Shown piece by piece: positions 55,164 to 64,000 of a stretch of DNA of 64,000 nt. The translations under genes and the position numbers were made by a program. The stretch spans positions 186,001-250,000 of the forward strand of contig JAIQDT010003784.1 of NCBI GenBank assembly GCA_021521415.1, given 5' to 3'. The notes under the pieces are model-generated. The model saw only the letters and a program-made list of their open reading frames with translations, ran no database searches and had not been told where the DNA came from. The DNA is from Bidens hawaiensis. Taxonomy: Eukaryota; Streptophyta; Magnoliopsida; Asterales; Asteraceae. Positions within the stretch are counted from its first letter, which is position 1. The number at the start of each line of letters is the position of its first letter.

Positions 55164-56304
55164 TATAACAAACCACAAAATAAATAAAAGGAAAAAGGAA
55201 GGGAAAAGAAAGAAGGAAAAATTTCATCCCACATTGGTGGAGGAAAAAAATGGAGAAGGAACCACCATAGTATAAATAGGTTTGTAAACTCTTGACCCAC
55301 ATCGCTAGTTAACAAACTAGTGAGCTCTTTATAAGAAAGGAAATTTCTATGTTAATGTTCTTATAAGACATATCACACCCAGTGGTCCTAGCGGAGGGTG
55401 CGAAGCACCGGAATGCGCACGCGCACGGGCTCGGGCTCGGGCGAAGTGCGATGGGCGCAATGTGGCGCTTTGATGGAGCACTTTTCACTTCACACGCTCG
55501 CAACGATACGCGACGGGATTAGACTACCCATCGCGTACCGCGACGTGGAGGTTACGCAGACGAGACACGTAGCCTGCCACGTGGCGTGCCACGTAGTAGG
55601 ACTAGGGCTGACTCAACATAGCTATAAGTCTCTTCGCGGTACGCGATGCCTTTCTATTTATGGCCATCGCGTACCGCGATGGGGTTCGAAACTTACTATA
55701 AATAGGAAGGAAATGAGACGATCATTTCTTGCACCAAAATTTCTGAATCTTCTCTTTGAATTCACACACACATACACATAATATTAAGAGATAATATAAT
55801 ACCCGAGTGTCGTAACGATACCCTATCCAATCGAAAGAAATATACACGAATCCAAAAGCTCTGTCTGTTAAGGTATGACATTGTGCCATCGTGTAAAGTT
55901 TCTACTCTCGTGATTATCGTTATGATTATTGGTTTTATACTAATCTAGCTATATTACATTGTGTTTATCCTAGGTGCTTAATACCATGAGGTGTTCTTTA
56001 ATTGTAAACTTGCAAGATGTGACATTCGAGTTTTTGTACAACTCACATTTGTGTGAGACAACTATTTTTCCGACACTGTCATGGTGATTTCAAAACCTAT
56101 GAAATCCATGATAGATTGTCTAAAAGATTTCAAATATATTTTTAAAGTATTTTAAATTCATTACATTGATTAAGTCTCTGTAGACTTACGAGATGGTTAC
56201 TACTGGTATTGTGGGGTTTTGTATACAAGGCTTGCCTACTGGGCTATTACACGATACTTATTGGACAAGTGTTAGCCAATAAGTAATATGACCACAGTCA
56301 TAGA
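55164..56304 (+). repeat. Left LTR of the chromovirus, 3'-truncated
   Basis: Aligns with 59705-60921. It lacks about 80 bp present in the right LTR (near 60045-60125). TATAAATA occurs at 55271-55278 and at 55697-55704. The 134-codon frame at 55398-55781 is LTR DNA, not a gene. Confidence 0.85.
55634..55706 (+). promoter_or_regulatory. 15-bp hairpin followed by TATA (chromovirus LTR)
   Basis: TCGCGGTACGCGATG (55634-55648) pairs exactly with CATCGCGTACCGCGA (55665-55679), with a 16-nt loop. TATAAATAGG follows at 55697-55706. More CATCGCGTACCGCGACG copies lie just upstream (near 55530). In the right LTR the hairpin is partly deleted but the TATA remains. Confidence 0.75.
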
Positions 56305-56990
56305 AGAATGCACGAGCCTTTCAGCTTACTGCACAAGAAGCAGCAATGATTCCAGATGTCATTGCGGGTACATTCCGTATCAATAGCGTTTACGCTAAAG
56401 TATTGTTTGATTCCGGAGCAAACCAAAGTCTTATAAACACGAAGTTTTGCCAAGCCTTAAATCAACCATTAACCAAACTCCATCAAGTCTGCACGGTAGA
56501 AATGGCCGATGGAAATTCCATTCATATCTATGAAGTACTTCAAGAAGAAAATATAAACTTACTAGGCCATCAGTTTAAAGCAAATTTACTCCCAATGAAT
56601 CTGGCTTGATTCAATGTTATATTAGGAATGGACTGGTTAGCAGCCAAACATGCTCGAATCCTCTGTAATACGAATTCTGTTGAAATTCGCTCACCAACAT
56701 GGGAAATTATTACAATCCAAGGAGATAAGATGCTCAAGCCTAGAAAGTTCATATCAATAATGAAAGCGGCAAGCTATCTAAGGAAACAAGGCGTTGTATA
56801 TATTATTTCTGTAATCATTAGCGCCAAAGGAAAAGAGCTATAAGAAATTCCGGTAGTATCGGAATATCCTGATGTCTTTCCAGAAGATTTACCTGGACAA
56901 CCGCCCGATCGTGAAGTTGAATTTAGAATCCGTATAATACCAGAAATAGCTCCAGTTTCTAAAGCTCCATACATATTAGCGCCAACATAA
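56305..56990 (+). pseudogene. End of Gag and protease remnant (chromovirus)
   Basis: Directly after the deletion junction the frame reads ARAFQLTAQEAAMIPDVIAG, a typical start of the gypsy protease region. The catalytic LFDSGANQS has Asp at residue 22 counted from ATG 56346. Stops at 56609, 56843 and 56990 interrupt the same frame that leads into RT (VILGMDWLAAKHA lies between the first two). Confidence 0.75.
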
Positions 56991-58622
56991 ATGTTAGAAT
57001 TAAAGAAGCAATTAGATGAATTGCTAGAAAAAGGTTTCATACGACCTAGCTCATCACCCTGGGGAGCACCAGTGTTGTTTGTCAAAAAGAAAGATGGATC
57101 AATGCGTATGTGTATTGATTATAGAGAATTGAATAAAGTCACAATTAAGAATCGGTATCCCTTACCGAGAATTGATGATTTATTTGATCAACTCCAAGGA
57201 GCTCGATATATTTCTAAAATCGATTTACGCTCAGGATACCATCAATTAAAAGTGCAAGAAGAAGATGTTCCTAAAACAGCTTTTAGGACAAGATATGGTC
57301 ATTATGAGTTTACAGTCATGCCATTTGGTTTAACTAATGCACCAGCTGCATTTATGGATATGATGAACAAAATATGTAAACCATATTTGGATAAATTTGT
57401 AATCATTTTTATAGACGATATACTTCTTTATTCCAAAACTAGTGAAGATCATATTAAACATCTTCATACACTTTTGACACTATTGAGAAAAGAGAAGCTA
57501 TACGCTAAATTCTCCAAGTGTGAATTCTGGTTACAAGAAGTACAGTTTCTAGGACACTTGATTAACCATGAAGGTATTCACGTGGACCCTTCCAAAATAG
57601 AAGCTATTACTAATTGGGAAATTCCTAAAACTCCTACAGAAATTCGAAGTTTCTTAGGATTAGCAGGATATTATAGACGCTTCATTCAAAATTTTTCCCG
57701 AATAGCAGTTCTGTTAACCAAGTTAACGTGTAAGAATGTCAAGTTTGAATGGGGACCTAAGCAAGAAGAAGCTTTTATAACTTTGAAGCAAAAGTTAACA
57801 AATGCCCCAATACTTGCGCTACCAGAAGGAACTGAAGATTTCACAGTTTGTTGTTATGCTTCTAAATCAAGACTGGGTTGTGTACTAATGCAACGTGAGA
57901 AAGTTATTGCTTACGCATCTAGACAATTAAAGAAGCATGAAGAGAATTACACAACACATGACTTAGAATTGGGAGCAATAATTTTTGCCCTAAAGATCTG
58001 GAGACACTATTTATATGGTAGTAAGTTTACCGTATTCACATATCATAAAAGTTTAAAATATATCTTTGGGCAAAAAGAGCTTAACATGAGGCAAACACGC
58101 TGGATAGAAATTCTTAGCAATTATGATTGTGAAATCCTATACCGTGAAGGTAAGACAAATATAGTAGCCGATGCATTAAGCAGAAAAGAGCATGAGAAAC
58201 CTAAAAGAGTGCAAGCTCTAAGGTTAGAACTTCAAATCAATTTAATTGATGAAGTAAAGAATGCTCAAAAACAAACAACAGAAGAAAATAATATTGCTGA
58301 TGAGATAAGAAATGGTACCATTGATCTACTTGTCAAAGGAAATGATGAAATTCTCCGAATGGGGAACAGGATCTGGATACCAGTTATAGGAGGATTACGA
58401 AAAAAGATTCTCGAAGAATCCCATAAGTCCAAATACACAATGCATCCTGGAAGAGATAAAATGTATCAAGATTTGAAGAAAATCTATTGGTGGATAAGAA
58501 TGAAAAAGGACATAACTAGTTATGTTTCAAAATTCTTAACTTGTTCACAAGTTAAAGCAGAACATCAAAAGCCATCAGGATTACTTCAACAATTAAAATT
58601 CCAGAATGGAAATGGGAATTAA
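56991..58622 (+). pseudogene. RT, RNase H and N-terminal integrase (chromovirus)
   Basis: 543 codons. RT motifs are intact: [28 protein letters not shown] and FIDD with the catalytic Asp pair at residues 142-143. RNase H reads [11 protein letters not shown] and FTYHKSL, whereas family members have CDAS and TDHKS there, so two active-site Asp residues are Tyr (GAT to TAT). The integrase zinc region reads [15 protein letters not shown] with Phe where the first Cys is expected. The frame ends at 58622 because one A is missing from a run near 58597-58600; the correct sequence continues in the next frame. Confidence 0.85.
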
Positions 58623-59703
58623 TAACAATGGATTTTGTTACCAAATTACCTACCACAAGAAGAGGTAATAACACAATCTGGTTGATTGTGGACAGATTAA
58701 CAAAATCTGCTCATTTTATACCAATGAAGGAAACTTTCAAAATGGAACAATTAGCTAAGCTGTATGTGGACAAAGTTGTCTCATTATATGGAGTTCCATT
58801 ATCCATTGTATCGGATCGGGATAGTCGTTTTACTTCTCATTTTTGAAAAAGTTTCCAAGTAGCTATGGGAACCAAATTAAACCTGAGCACAACATACCAT
58901 CCACAGACTGATGGTCAAAGTGAAAGGACCATACAAACATTGGAAGACATGCTAAGAGCATGTGTAATAGATTTTGGTGGAAATTGGGATGACCATTTAC
59001 TACTAATAGAATTCTCTTATAATAACAGTTATCATACATGTATTAATGCTGCCCCATTTGAAGCCCTTTATGGACGAAGGTGCAGAACTCCAGTATGTTG
59101 GGCAGAAATAGGAGGAAAACAATTATCTGGTCCTGAAATTATACAAGAGAGCACTGATAAGATAAATCAAGTCAAGGAGAGATTAAAGACCGCACGAGAT
59201 CGTCAGAAAAGTTACGCTAATCATCGACACAAACCATTGGAATTTCAAGTTGGAGACAAAGTGCTACTAAAAGTATCTCCATGGAAATGAGTAATCTGAT
59301 TCGGTAAGAGAGGAAAGTTAAGTCCAAGGTTTGTTGGACCATTTCAAATTCTCAAACGAGTTGGACCAGTAGCCTATTAGTTAGAATTACCAGAGGAAAT
59401 GTCAGGTATACATGATGTATTTCATGTAAGTAACTTAAGGAAATGTTTAGCTGATAAAACACTAGAAGTACCCTTTCAAGATATAAAGGTAAATGAAAAG
59501 TTAAATTAGTTGAGAAACCTTTGCAAATTGAAGATAGAAAGATCAAGAATCTCAAGCATAAAAGAATAGTTCTGGTCAAAGTGAAGTGGGATTCAAAACG
59601 TAGACCGAGATATACTTGGGAATTGGAATCCGAAAATGAAACGGAAGTACCCAGACGTATTCCAACCAATCTCGAGGACGAGATTCAAAATAAGGAGGGG
59701 AGA
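58601..59703 (+). pseudogene. Integrase core and chromodomain-like tail (chromovirus)
   Basis: The frame at 58628-58846 has [20 protein letters not shown] and [12 protein letters not shown], the first two catalytic Asp regions. A TGA in place of Trp ends it. The frame at 58865-59290 has [20 protein letters not shown] with the catalytic Glu and [20 protein letters not shown]. The last part (GPFQILKRVGP, DVFHVSNLRKC, and KVKWDSKRRPRYTWELE near 59575-59625) is in the following frames. The polypurine tract AAGGAGGGGAGA overlaps the end (59691-59703). Confidence 0.8.
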
Positions 59704-59704
59704 C

Positions 59705-60951
59705 TATAACAAACCACAAAATAAATAAAAGGAAAAAGGAAGGGAAAAGAAAGAAGGAAAAATTCCATCCCACATTGGTGGAGGAAAGAAATGGAGAAGG
59801 AACCACCATAGTATAAATAGGTTTGTAAACTCTTGTCCCACATCGCTAGATTAACAAACTAGTGAGCTCTTTATAAGAAAGGAAATTTCTATGTTAATGT
59901 TCTTATAAGGCATATCACACCCAGTGGTCCTAGCGGAGGGTACGAAGCACCCGAACGCGCACGGGCATGGGCACGGGCTCGGGCGAAGTGCGATGGGCGC
60001 AATGTGGCCTTTTGATGGCGCACTTTGCACTTCGCACGCTCGAATCGCCGCAATCCGCTTAAGGGCCGCCTTAGTATTTTTGTTGGGAATTAAGATTTAA
60101 AAAGAAAATAAAATAAAAATCCTTCCATCGCGATACGCAACGGGTTTAGACTACCCATCGCGTACCGCGACGTGGAGGTTACGCAGACGAGATACTTAGC
60201 CTGCCACGTGCCGTGCCACGTAGTAGGCCTAGGGCTGATTCGACATAGCTATAAGTCTCTTTGCGGTACGCGACACATTTCTATTTATGGCCATCGCGGG
60301 GTCCGAAACTTACTATAAATAGGAAGGAAATGAGACGTTCATTTCTTGCACCAAAATTTCTGAATCTTCTCTCTGAATTCACACACACATACACATAATA
60401 TTAAGAGATAGTATAATACCCGAGTGTCGTAACGATACCCTATCCGATCGAAAGAAATATGCACGAATCCAAAAGCTCTGCCTGTTAAGGTATGACATTG
60501 TGCCATCGTGTAAAGTTTCTACTCTCGTGATTATCGTTATGATTATTGGTTTTATACTAATCTAGTTATACTACATTGTGTTTATCCTAGGTGCTTAATA
60601 CCAGGAGGTGTTCTTTAATTGTAAACCTGCAAGGTGAGACATTCGAGTTTTTGTACAACTCACATTTGTGTGAGACAACTATTTTTCCGACACTGTCATG
60701 GTGATTTCAAAACCTACAAAACCCATGACATATTGTCTAAATATTTTCAAATATATTTTTAAAGTATTTTAAATACATTACAGTGATTAAGTCTCTGTAG
60801 ACTTACGAGATGGTTACTACTGGTATTGTGGGGTTTTGTATACAAGGCTTGCCTACTGGGCTATTACACGTTACTTATTGGATAAGTGTTAGCCAATAAG
60901 TAATATGACCACAGTCATAGATACGGTCGAGTGACAACTGACAAGTACCTT
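59705..60951 (+). repeat. Right LTR of the chromovirus, interrupted
   Basis: Matches the left LTR to about 60921 and then runs 30 bp further before the minus-strand SIRE-like LTR begins at 60952. Its remaining 3' end would lie beyond the window. Confidence 0.85.
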
Positions 60952-61481
60952 TGTTGGAACCCGATTAATTTATATCAATCTAATAACTATAACACTAACA
61001 GATCTCAGATCTGTGGATAGTCGATTAATACGTTTATATAGATCTAGCTCATAATTACCTTAGATTAAGTGTTATATATGTTTATATATTATCAGTATAT
61101 GTATATCAATTTGTATAATATTAGGTTGAAGATCGAGAGAGCGATTGGAAAGGGTTTCGATAATTAACTCTCAAAACTTAAATTATGCGTGAACAATGTT
61201 CACTATATATAGAAGATAGGTCTGGTTCGCTAACATCCCCTAGCGAACCAGACGCTACTTCGTTACATACATTTAAATAACAAAACACCCCCTGATTCGT
61301 TAACATCCCCTAACGAATCAGGAGGGATTAAACTTAAGTCTTAATTCGCTAACATCCCCTAGCGAACTAGACTGCACATATAACGAACTAGATAATAATT
61401 AAACTAATTAATACATTAAATATTAAACAAAAACATTAACATTAATTACAAAGACTCAAGACGCAAAACCGTGCACTAACA
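60952..61481 (-). repeat. 3' LTR of the minus-strand SIRE-like element
   Basis: Read on the minus strand it begins TGTTAGTGCACGGTTTTG and ends CGGGTTCCAACA. The PPT ACGAGGGGGTGTC (complement of 61482-61494) precedes it. Confidence 0.85.
61203..61370 (-). promoter_or_regulatory. Three LTR hairpins followed by TATA (minus strand)
   Basis: Arms TCTGGTTCGCTA/TAGCGAACCAGA (61221-61252) and CCTGATTCGTTA/TAACGAATCAGG (61291-61322) are perfect 12-bp stems with the same loop ACATCCCC. A weaker third is at 61343-61368. On the minus strand these precede CTATATATAG (61203-61212). Confidence 0.75.
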
Positions 61482-61515
61482 GACACCCCCTCGTCTTGAG
61501 CTCTTTGTCTTTAAA

Positions 61516-63936
61516 TTACTTGAAGCGCTTGGACTGCCAGTCTCTGCAATTATGAATTCCATGCTCATGACATACACGAACAACTCGTTGGAATTGCATA
61601 GCCAGGTCGTAGTCTTCTTGGCGCTCGAACAAAATCTGCTTCCTGTGGAGCACGTCATTGTCTGTCTCTGATAAATTAATCAACCACATCGGGTCGATTA
61701 TCTTGATGAGCTCAGTCTTCAGTCCTCTACCAAGAACAATGACGGCCTCGCCAGTACGATTGTCATAGTACCAGCAGTTGAATGAGAGATGCTTATTTTG
61801 AGGCATCGTCTTCACAGGAACCTTTTTCATCGTCTTTGGCGGCTTCACCTTCAGGACAAGTTTTCTCCAGCCAGTCCTCAGATCAATCTCGTCAATAAGC
61901 TTTCGTCTTGGGACCTAGGGCTTGAAAAACTTGAAGCCATGATTGACCTCGAACAGTAGGTGTTGATGAAACCACTCAGCTGTTCGGTAACCCCCACGAT
62001 TTATAAATGGACGTCTCGCGAGGGTACGAACATCCCACCGCGGCAAAGTGAGAATATCCATTATCGTCTCGTAGTACTGGATCCCCTTCTCCCATTTGAT
62101 TATACATACCTTAAGCTTAGAATCATAAAGCCAGGAGACAATATCACCATGTACCCTGGAGACTGTCTTAAAGGAGGTCACTTGGTTTTCTTTAACCCAT
62201 GCAGCAGCTGTGTCTTTACGTTCTTAATCAACAATCCGATATGCCTTGATAATCTTACCCGTTGCTTTAAATCTAAACCAACTAAGAATTTCTTCAACAG
62301 ACGGATCATAAGGCTACCAGTATAAAAGCCCTTTCCTTTGGACTTCTCTTCAAGATGGTCTTCTGCTTCTTTAATTACTTCTTCATGAAATACCGGAGCA
62401 CCTTGATCAACATTTATGTGTTGATACAAGTTTGGATACTCCTCAGCAGTTACATCTTCCATCTCAATGTCCTCATCTTCATAAATAACATCCGTATTCA
62501 TCTAAATAGAAGGATCATCTTCTAAACCTTCTTCATTTACCACCTCAACATCTGGCTCAGTTTCTAACACGGTTAATTGTTCGTCATTAAGACCAAGCAG
62601 TATGGAAATCTGCACTCGTGTCAGAGACCTCTCCACAAACTCCCCAACCTCTATCTCATCCCTGTTAACCACACTTTTAACTACCCCCGATCCATCCACA
62701 AATATAACAGTATTAGCCGCAATCATCTCAGTTGGCTTAGCAACAGTTGGATCTTGATATATGATAATCTGTTTACCCGAGTCTTCACCGCCACTTGTAC
62801 TAGCAACGGAAGATGAACCATGCGATTGTTTAGGCTCACCACCTGCACCAGACTCATCACGGTCTTTATCATCATTTTTGATTTTCTTCAGGGCATCTTC
62901 TTTGCATGTCAGTTAAAGGATTAACTGACATGCAAAGAAGATCAGCTGCCATTTGGTTTTCATAAAGATGTAGCAGATTCAGCAGCATCTCAGTCTGATG
63001 GTTTGATGGCAAGTTGTATAATGAGGGGTGAACAGGTTGAATCGGTCCCTGAGGTTGAGTAATTCTCATAAACGAGACATCACTTGGAGGTAGTGGAGTA
63101 GGAGGACGAGGAGGAAGAGGCCTCATCAAGGGTGTTGAAGGGACGGTAGATAATGTAGCAGGAGGCCTTGGTATTTCGGATAAAGCTATTTGAGGGATTA
63201 AACCAAGCCTTTCATGTGACACCAACGTCGTCGTCAATGTAAGCATCGGAGTGCTAGTAGTATGTGGCACTGCCGAGCGTTGAGGCATTGATTGACGTGG
63301 TGGTGGAACCCCAATAATAACCCCAGCCCCCTCTGAAACACGTCTCTTCTTCGATGGCTCACCAGTTGCCACCACTTTCCCTTTCCGTTTCCTTTCTTGT
63401 TGAGCTGCAATGGTGGCAGCTAAAGCAGCATTGACTGCCTCTTGTTGCTCTTGAAAAGCAGCATCACCAGCTCCATCATCACCATTATTACCATCGTCAT
63501 TTCCACCATCATCGTTCCCACCTTCTCCCCCTTCACGCTCGGAATCCGAATCGTCATGGATCCAGCGTTCATTAGGAGGACATACATAATTCGGATTGAT
63601 TATATGTCCAATCATCCGTTTATCTTGTGGCTTATCCTTTCTATAAGTTAACATTCGATGCACAGTTTCAGCTGTCATGTGTTCCATATAAAATACATCG
63701 TTCACCAACGTCTGATCAATAGCCAAATTCGGAATTAAGGCTTGAATAATCAGCTGTAGAAAGCGAGGATACATTAAGAACTTCTTCGACTAAAGTGTTT
63801 GCTGAACTTGTTCTTTCAAATGGTCGAAGACTAACTCTGAGAAATTAAACGGCTTGTTCAGAAAAGCTGACTGCAAGCTAAGTCTACATTCGTCAAACCC
63901 ACCACGACGACCACTCATACAATGAAGTAGAACATG
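61516..63936 (-). pseudogene. ORF3 remnant of the minus-strand SIRE-like element
   Basis: Reading from 63936 down: HVLLHCMSGRRGGFDE, a stop near 63790, then KFLMYPRFLQLIIQALIP, an acidic Asp/Asn/Gly-rich stretch, the basic ERKRKGKVV and PSKKRRVSEG stretches, a proline-rich segment, a frameshift at a 22-bp foldback (62895-62942), an acidic segment, and a C-terminal domain with VSWLYDSKLKVCIIKWEKG, LARRPFINRGG, KVPVKTMPQ and QRVVRVCHEHG. Domain order equals that of the 965-residue ORF3 at 41161. Three or more stops and two frameshifts make it nonfunctional. Confidence 0.8.
62895..62942. other. 22-bp perfect foldback with 4-nt loop
   Basis: Positions 62895-62916 and 62921-62942 are exact inverted copies separated by AGGA. 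The right arm is normal ORF3 coding sequence (minus strand DLLCMSV), and the left arm coincides with loss of the reading frame. It looks like a snap-back replication error. Confidence 0.85.
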
Positions 63937-64000
63937 TGTTGGTGCATGATGTCAGTAGTTCAGTATCTAGTGTTTTGTATGTGTCTGTAATCGAGTTAGA
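63937..64000 (+). mobile_element. Start of a SIRE-type LTR at the window edge
   Basis: TGTTGGTGCATGATGTCAG matches the LTR start at 32193 with one change, with an extra stretch of about 11 bp further in. It interrupts the minus-strand ORF3. Only 64 bp are in the window. Confidence 0.8.

Larger units (their letters stand above)
55164..60951 (+). mobile_element. Chromovirus-type Ty3/gypsy element, gag deleted
   Basis: The left LTR starts at 55164 and the right LTR at 59705, both TATAACAAACCACAAAATAA. Left LTR sequence runs to 56304 and then jumps into the end of gag just before protease, so the LTR end, PBS and nearly all of gag are missing. Pol order is PR-RT-RH-IN. The integrase tail (KVKWDSKRRPRYTWELESE) resembles the chromodomain-like end of Tekay/Del chromoviruses. 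Several stops and one frameshift make it nonfunctional. The right LTR is interrupted at 60951 by the minus-strand SIRE-like element. Confidence 0.8.
60952..63936 (-). mobile_element. SIRE-like copia element, minus strand, 3' part
   Basis: On the minus strand it reads ORF3 remnant, PPT, then a 530-bp LTR (60952-61481) of the family of the old LTR at 31698. Only this end lies in the window. It is inserted in the chromovirus right LTR and is itself interrupted by another SIRE LTR at 63937. Confidence 0.8.

Noticed and set aside
54807..55315. Tyr/Ile/His/Thr-rich frames on both strands
   Set aside because: Artefact of the GTAT minisatellite.
55398..55781. 127-codon ORF
   Set aside because: Lies inside the chromovirus LTR, is GC-rich because of the palindrome array, and is not conserved in the other LTR copy.

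Overview
The window looks like a piece of repeat-dense plant nuclear DNA (eudicot). It is AT-rich and almost entirely built of transposable elements nested in one another, with no intact host gene. The evidence is two Cassandra TRIM elements with 5S-rRNA-derived LTRs, Athila-like, chromovirus and SIRE/Maximus-type LTR retrotransposons, many MITEs, a pogo/Emigrant-type element, a small Mutator-like element and one degenerate S-protein homologue (SPH). A SIRE-type element with a large third ORF and CACGGGGYCGTG-rich Athila-like LTRs would fit Asteraceae, but that is inference.

Layout. 1-2399: intergenic DNA with a TIR element carrying a CCACCA minisatellite. 2400 to about 12290: decayed Athila-like Ty3/gypsy element whose 5' LTR holds a Tourist-like MITE with its own CCACCA minisatellite. 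12533-14271: solo gypsy LTR, followed by Cassandra copy 1 (14274-14809). 15.8-18.5 kb: a SINE and a chain of small elements, several lodged in TA repeats. 19017 to about 19920: probable antisense LTR. 20195-28242: a coding-poor Ty1/copia composite with three LTRs and perfect 5-bp target-site duplications (TSDs); inside it a gypsy LTR was tandemly duplicated. 28.2-31.7 kb: no recognised gene, one MITE. 31698-44608: an old copia LTR split by a 12.36-kb SIRE-type element (32193-44552, TSD TGTGT, LTRs differing at 7 of 415 sites) with gag, pol and a 965-codon ORF3. 45.4-51.2 kb: an end-to-end train of TA-flanked elements, then a pogo-type element and Cassandra copy 2. 51.9-54.1 kb: SPH pseudogene and a Mutator-like element that may hold captured DNA. 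55164-60951: chromovirus missing most of gag. 60952-63936: 3' part of a second SIRE-like element on the minus strand. 63937-64000: start of another SIRE LTR that interrupts it.

The most interesting signal is shared cis-architecture. Five otherwise unrelated LTR families carry CpG-containing palindromes followed by a TATA box. Two families repeat that module inside the element, upstream of accessory 3' ORFs. In the SIRE element the internal module precedes ORF3. ORF3 has a conserved N-terminal domain, basic nuclear-localisation-like stretches and a conserved C-terminal domain; it recurs in the minus-strand element and has no visible signal peptide or membrane segment. I infer a separately transcribed, probably nuclear accessory protein rather than an envelope.

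All family assignments rest on motifs read by eye. No database search was made, and boundaries without TSDs are approximate.
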